Shown here: positions 59,272 through 64,000 of the stretch, piece after piece | How the letters are laid out: each line of letters begins with the position of its first letter | How positions within the stretch are numbered: position 1 is the first letter of the stretch | From: Rhyacichthys aspro | Taxonomy: Eukaryota > Chordata > Actinopteri > Gobiiformes > Rhyacichthyidae | Direction: 5' to 3' | DNA: 64,000 nucleotides | Assembly: GCA_036850595.1 (NCBI GenBank) | Contig: CM072155.1 | Location: forward strand, 8,558,256 to 8,622,255 | The notes under the pieces: generated by a model | The model's input: the letters and a program-made list of their open reading frames with translations, nothing else | The model's database searches: none | What the model was told of the DNA's origin: nothing | Position numbers and translations under genes: made by a program

Positions 59272-60172
59272 TTATCCACCTATGAGTCTTGCTAATCCAG
59301 GGTGAATCTGAGCCTGCACAGGCCCGTACTCCACCACCTCTCCATCCACAGTAATGATGCCCTGTGGTGTAATGGGCTCCAGCCTCAAGGCCTTTACCTT
59401 TTCATACACTAGATATGGACATCCGACAGCCAAATGTGCGCCCCTCTCCATGGCCAGGAAGAGGCGAAGAAGCGCGGGACGGGAGATTCCTGCCGTCACG
59501 TAAAACAGATGAATGACTCCATCGTCCGCCGTCGCACCGGGGACTGTCCACAAGTCTTCGGCCAGGTGCGACTGGTAAATGGCCAAAACTAACACAAAGT
59601 CCTCCTCTTTGACAACGGTCCAACTTTCTGGAACCGGTTGGTCCAAACCCGGAAGCAGAGAGTCCAACAGCACTTTACTTTTGCCGTCGCTTTGAGTCTG
59701 TGTTTGTAGAGCTGTGTTGCTTTTGCTGGAACACTTGCTAATTGTGTTTTGATTTGAGTTGGTGCTGTTGCAGTGTAAGAAAGAATTTTGGTTCGGAGAA
59801 GTGTTAGGGATGAGGCGACAGGGGAGAGAAGAGCACAGCGACGGAGGTGTGGAGGAAGGGTTTAATTTGAGACTCCCTTTTTGATGCTTGGATGCGTCGC
59901 TAATAGGTAAGTAAGCGAGTCTGCCCTGGTATACTCTGAGGGTGGCCAGACGGACCAAGGTGCCCATCAAAAAGCGGATCACTCCGACGTGGCGGTACTT
60001 CTCACTTTCAATGTCCACGTCGGCTACGAAACCCCAGGCCAGTGACAGGAAGGAGAAGAGGCGCTGCCCAGAGGACAAGTGGATAGAGACCAGGTCGAGG
60101 GAGCCCACCAGGCCTTTACACAACATGAAGCCACAGCTCAACAGCAGCTCCTCGTTCCAAGCTGGAGGTGCC
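59272..60172 (-). CDS. sphk2: sphk2-like last exon
   Basis: Acceptor TTTCACATCAG|G; TAA at 59274-59272. Encodes 299 residues: substrate-binding LDLVSIHLSSGQRLFSFLSL, AWGFVADVDIESEKYRHVG and LAYLP, a low-complexity insert at 59647-59898, then DFVLVLAIYQSHL, RLFLAMERG and the C-terminal EYGPVQAQIHPGLARLIGG. Confidence 0.93.
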
Positions 60173-63100
60173 CTGATGTGAAAAAAAAACAAAAAAAACA
60201 TACCCTCTGAAAATGTTAGGGGCAGAGTGGAACGGTAAGTGGAAAATAAAGAGCACAATTTTCAATAGACAGATCAACAAAAGCTCACTTAAAAAAATCA
60301 ATCGGTTTTATGATATGCTAAATATTTGACAGCTTTTCTCTGCTACCATGCCAGCAGACAGTTGTTTTGAACATTTTTTTCTTGTTCTACCATAGACCCA
60401 CCAGCAGAGGGAGATGATCCTCAGGCAGTATAGTTCACTAGTGCCAAAGCTGCACTGTGGACCATAATCACTTATAATGTGCTGACTTTTTAAAGCCATT
60501 ACATGATTCCTGTGAGAGTTAACAGCAGCCTGAAACGACCTGGTGCTTCGAGTCTGCTCCACAGTGTCTCCTTCCTCCCTCCTGAGGAATGATGTGCCCA
60601 GTCAGCCCTTGGCATAATTACACCGAACAGAGATAATTTGTCTTCCTTGGGTGCAGGAAGGTTTTTACTTAGCTTTGGGTTTGCGCCATTAGTCCATGCA
60701 TTTAAATGACTCATTATGGAGCGACTCACTGTGAGTAGTGGTGGACGGAGGCGGCCAGGGCGTTGCCTGAGCCACCTGGTAGGATCCCGAGAGGAGTCTG
60801 GATGGCCTGCTGCCAGTCTTCCCGTTCCATCAGACCATTTATCACCTACAGAAACGAGAGAAATCATTCGGGACAAATGATTAGTGCTGTTCGTGAAGTT
60901 TATTTTAGAGTCAGTCTTGCAAAGGGAAATATCCAGGCGTTGTTAGGCTAGACAGTTTTTTACTATTATGGCTGTTATAAGGAAGAAAAGAGGTGATGAG
61001 GTGTGAAAAGGCATACATTTTAGGCTATATATTCCAAACAGAGATATTTACTTTGTAAACATACACAGGCAGTTATAGATGACCAAAGGTATTAAGTAAA
61101 TGCGTTACTGACAAGAAATAATGTACATAATAATCAACATATATCTATTTTCTTCACTAAAACACTTTTCCATATTCTGTACATGGACTCAAGATATAAG
61201 AAGAGGGATGGCCTTTATTACAGTAATATCAGATTCAGAAATGTATCATTTCATTTCTAAATTTGAATTCATATTGCACTGTTATGAGTCAAGGATTGGT
61301 ACATGCTGGTGCTATCTTCTTCAAATCTTAAATGAAGTCCTGTTGTTATACTTTGCCATACTTTCACCTAATATTTCATATTTTTGTTATGTTAGCATTA
61401 ACCACTGGATATAAACTTTTTCCCAACAGGTACAGGTGTTTTATATAGAGCATATACAACAGTAACATTAATAATTTAAAAACAAATAGTAAAATAGTGA
61501 ATTTTTAAGTATGGTATGCGCTCAGAAAATAAACATGTTATGTTTTAATGCAACTACAATAGTCTGTGACGTGCACCTCAAATAACAGCCCATCTCCAGA
61601 CATGATGACCAGGGCATCCCACTGCGAGAGGTCGGCCTTCTTCACCAGCTCCCACGCATGGTTCTGGTGCTCTGAAAAACACACACAAGTATGAGATCTC
61701 AGAATTGAGCCTGAGGCAAAAGCAGTAGACTTGTTGACATGCAGAACAAACTGCTAAAAACAAGGACAGTGAAAGAGACTGGCTGTGTTCATGGTCAGCC
61801 TCCGGGGCAGGATCAGGCAGATTAGGCTGAAAAGGGATTCAATTTCCCTTATCAGGCCAGACATATCACATTAGTCCTTCCAGTGGCTACTCAACAGCTC
61901 CAAGGCAGCTTAGCCTCCATGCAAACATCTGTTACTGACTAATATTGGCATGTGTGTATGCGATTTGACTCGGTGCATGAGAGGCTGTGTGTGTAAGAGA
62001 GTTGGTTAATGTGCCGCCAGAGAACTGAGCTTTTTATTCGGCACGGTTTTATTGGCAGCGTCCTACAGCGGGTCCCCTGCAGAGAGTCTCTGTGGACCCA
62101 TCAGATTTAAAAGCCACAGTTCTGCCAGCTGTGACTCTGCGGTAAACAGAAGTGTGTGTGTCGGAGCAAAGGAAAGCTGTATTGAAGCTCTGCAGTCAAG
62201 ACAGTCCAGTTTCCTTAAGTATTGATTTTGCACAGCTGAATAATGATCAAACTTGCCCCTGTTCCTTCACTTCCTTCAGTTCAACCTCTGCCTGTCCCCT
62301 CGGCTCCTCTGGGCCCAGTTACCAGGCTCGTGCTCGGTTTGTTTGCAGTGCACCAAGGATGCTGGAGGCAGTGATGCAGCACTGTGTTGACACACAGAGG
62401 CAGAGGAGAGTAACTGCTCAGCACGGCTGACTCAGCACTAAGGAACCTGTCAGGAGGACTGGAGACAGTGCATGCTTTACACTACTGAGTCATGTTTAAA
62501 ATTTGAAGCCAACGTTACTACTTAATGGCTTTCTGCAGTGTAAGTCTTAAGTATGCCATGAGCACTGGATTGTCAGTGCTAACTAAAATTCAGACCACTG
62601 ATCTTATTTTACCATAATAAAGTATTATTTTTGAGAAGATTTGGGGATTAGGATTAGGTTTATTTTTGTTACCTGCATGTTTTCTAACATCAGAGACTTC
62701 ACCAGCAGAGCATTGCTTTCACAACTGTGGAGTATAGTGTAAAACATATATTGTAAACTTCAAAGTAGCTTTCTCCTTGAATTATGCTCTGCTGCTTTCT
62801 AGTGAGGTTACTCAGGGTAAAGCTCCAGCGTGCTACACTGGATGCTTCATACAGTATGTAAAAGGTACACGCTGACACAAGAGGCACCTCCACTGGTGCT
62901 CGTCCTTCCTCGGGCAACAGCTCAGCGATACATTTATATACATTTATCGAGGAGCTGTATGTGTGTGCGGGGTGGGGGTAAATGTGCCATTCCAGATAAT
63001 CCACTGAATCTATCTCCAGCCCCTGTACCATATCAGCCCATAAGACCTTTGCTGACCTATATCCTTTTCGCATTCTGTGGCTTCTCCTCTCAGTATAAGC

Positions 63101-63852
63101 CTGCACTTGTAATTGTTTTGTCTTTTTCACCTCGGTCCAGATTCTGACCTTTTCAACAGAGCTCTTTTTGTAATAAACACTATTTCTACCTCTTCTTTTG
63201 CTGACTGTTTGTGCCCCACTTGAAGCAGAGGCCAAACCACCAGTCAAGTAGCTCATCCTGTCAAATAGTGTATGGGTTGCAATGACAGATGCAGCTAAGA
63301 GGCAACTTCAATGCCTAAGACTGATTTCATGTCTTTGGCATTGAAGTTGCTCTCTTTCCTCATTCAGACAGAGGTCATGGTGCTGTTCAGATGGCAGTAA
63401 GTGAGTCGAGATGAAATTTAAGGTCATCAAATCAAAGAGGACGAGTGACACGAAGAGCCTATCTATGTCAGCGAGCACGTGCCAGAGAGCCTGCTGGTGC
63501 GTGAGTGTCGACGTGCTGAACATGTGGCTTGTGCATTTGTGATTACACAAATAATGCATAATAACCACAGACGGCTCACTTGGCACTGCAGATGTGTGAG
63601 TGGAAGTCAGTAGCAGGATGACCCACTTCTCACAGAGCCATGTTGCAGCTGATGGTTTAATCCCACATTCGGGGTCAAGATTACCTCATTGCCGGGACTG
63701 ACCTGTGATGACGAGGGTGTACGGGACGGAGGCCTCGGTCAGCATGCCCTGTACGTGGCCGGTGAAAAGTTGAAGGGCTTGGCCGCGCCCGCTGTGAGGG
63801 TTCACCAGGATCATGACTCTGCAGGGACGCCGCACCTCGGAGTACACCACAC
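59272..63852 (-). CDS. sphk2: Sphingosine kinase, SPHK2-like, 5' end outside window
   Basis: Sphingosine kinases phosphorylate sphingosine with ATP to sphingosine-1-phosphate. Exons on the minus strand: 63852-63703, 61671-61577, 60845-60730, 60172-59272; frames join and give about 420 residues. The first carries RPCRVMILVNPHSGRGQALQ (nucleotide-binding loop). The second has MSGDGLLFE, whose Asp is the catalytic base in this kinase fold. The third has GILPGGSGNALAAS and the last RLFSFLSLAWGFVADVDIES. The C-terminal VDGEVVEYGPVQAQIHPG, AMERG and ITPQGI resemble SPHK2 more than SPHK1, whereas ESWTVV and HLFYV lean to SPHK1, so the paralogue call is probable only. About 84 residues before LDQPVPESW form a Ser/Asn/Gln-rich insert. 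N-terminal exons lie beyond position 64,000. Confidence 0.88.
60173..60729. other. sphk2: sphk2 last intron
   Basis: 557 bases. Contains the weaker CTCF-like motif; no exon seen. Confidence 0.7.
60401..60415 (+). promoter_or_regulatory. Weaker CTCF-like motif
   Basis: CCAGCAGAGGGAGAT in the last sphk2 intron, preceded by ACCCA. Two mismatches to the CTCF core. Confidence 0.22.
60730..60845 (-). CDS. sphk2: sphk2-like exon, GGSGNALA motif
   Basis: Acceptor TTTCTGTAG|GTG and donor TCACA|GTGAGT. Encodes VINGLMEREDWQQAIQTPLG and ILPGGSGNALAASVHHYS. GILP-GSGNALA is closer to SPHK2 than to SPHK1 (SLPAGSGNALA). Confidence 0.93.
60846..61576. other. sphk2: sphk2 intron
   Basis: 731 bases, AT-rich, with nothing recognisable. 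Confidence 0.7.
61577..61671 (-). CDS. sphk2: sphk2-like exon, catalytic SGDGL
   Basis: Acceptor GTTTTTCAG|AG and donor TTTGAG|GTGCAC. Encodes HQNHAWELVKKADLSQWDAL and VIMSGDGLLFE. SGDGL holds the catalytic Asp of sphingosine kinases. Confidence 0.93.
61672..63702. other. sphk2: sphk2 intron (2 kb)
   Basis: No conserved exon. A 185-codon open frame on the minus strand (63256-62699) has no recognisable domain and lacks splice context. Nothing else stands out. Confidence 0.6.
63703..63852 (-). CDS. sphk2: sphk2-like exon, nucleotide-binding loop
   Basis: Acceptor TGTGTCGCAG|GT and donor ATCACAG|GTCAGT. Encodes VVYSEVRRPCRVMILVNPHS and GRGQALQLFTGHVQGML. NPHSGRG equals the N-P-x-x-G-x-G loop that starts the lipid kinase domain. 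Confidence 0.92.
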
Positions 63853-64000
63853 CTGCGACACAACCGGGAGAGATGAGTCTGAAATGAAGTGACTCGGTAT
63901 GCATGATCAAATATTTCAAAGAATGTTTAAGGACGTCTCATCCCTCGGGGGGTCTCCGTGGCACAGAAAAAGCACTATGACAAAGGTAAGATCATAGACT
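63853..64000. other. sphk2: sphk2 intron continuing beyond the window
   Basis: Upstream of the acceptor at 63,853. The N-terminal sphk2 exon is not present here. Confidence 0.6.

Noticed and set aside
62699..63256. 185-codon minus-strand open frame in the sphk2 intron
   Set aside because: No recognised domain and no splice links; a frame of this length is expected once or so by chance in 64 kb. A protein search could reopen this.

Overview
The window is nuclear DNA from a vertebrate, almost certainly a teleost fish. Coding sequence is split into small exons with GT-AG introns, and long stretches hold only CA, TA, GTT and CTT microsatellites and decayed transposon pieces. The four recognisable proteins are clearly vertebrate but diverged from their human counterparts. 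Compact introns and the gene arrangement suit a fish; the species cannot be named from this sequence.

Layout. (1) 1-7,533, minus strand: most of an epsin gene, best called epn2, with the ENTH domain, two ubiquitin-interacting motifs, five DPW motifs and the first NPF motif. Its 3' coding end lies beyond position 1, and a likely non-coding first exon sits near 12.8 kb. (2) 13.0-17.6 kb: intergenic, with a long (TA)n tract. (3) 17,969-38,423, plus strand: grap, a five-exon SH3-SH2-SH3 adaptor of 216 residues. (4) 41,053-50,009, plus strand: fam83g (PAWS1-like), five coding exons including one of 3 kb. (5) 50.0-59.3 kb: intergenic, with at least two reverse-transcriptase relics and a tRNA-type SINE relic. 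(6) 59,272-63,852, minus strand: the catalytic part and C-terminus of a sphingosine kinase, most like sphk2, whose 5' end runs off the right edge.

The order and orientation epn2(-) / grap(+) / fam83g(+) matches what I know of the human 17p11.2 block (FAM83G-GRAP-EPN2, with GRAP and EPN2 divergent). The sphingosine kinase beside fam83g recalls SPHK2 next to FAM83E on human 19q13. The genes do not form an operon. Functionally they touch endocytosis (epsin), tyrosine-kinase/Ras adaptor signalling (GRAP), CK1 scaffolding (FAM83G) and sphingosine-1-phosphate production (SPHK).

No wholly new system was found. The observations most worth checking are an arginine in place of the ligand-pocket tryptophan in the GRAP C-terminal SH3 domain, a probable GC-AG intron in epn2, a triple CAG acceptor and a possible intronic-polyadenylation isoform in fam83g, a TGACAG/CRE motif cluster in grap intron 3, and an orphan CpG-rich patch in grap intron 4. 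All exon joins were worked out by eye from splice signals, reading phase and remembered family sequence; no alignment was run.
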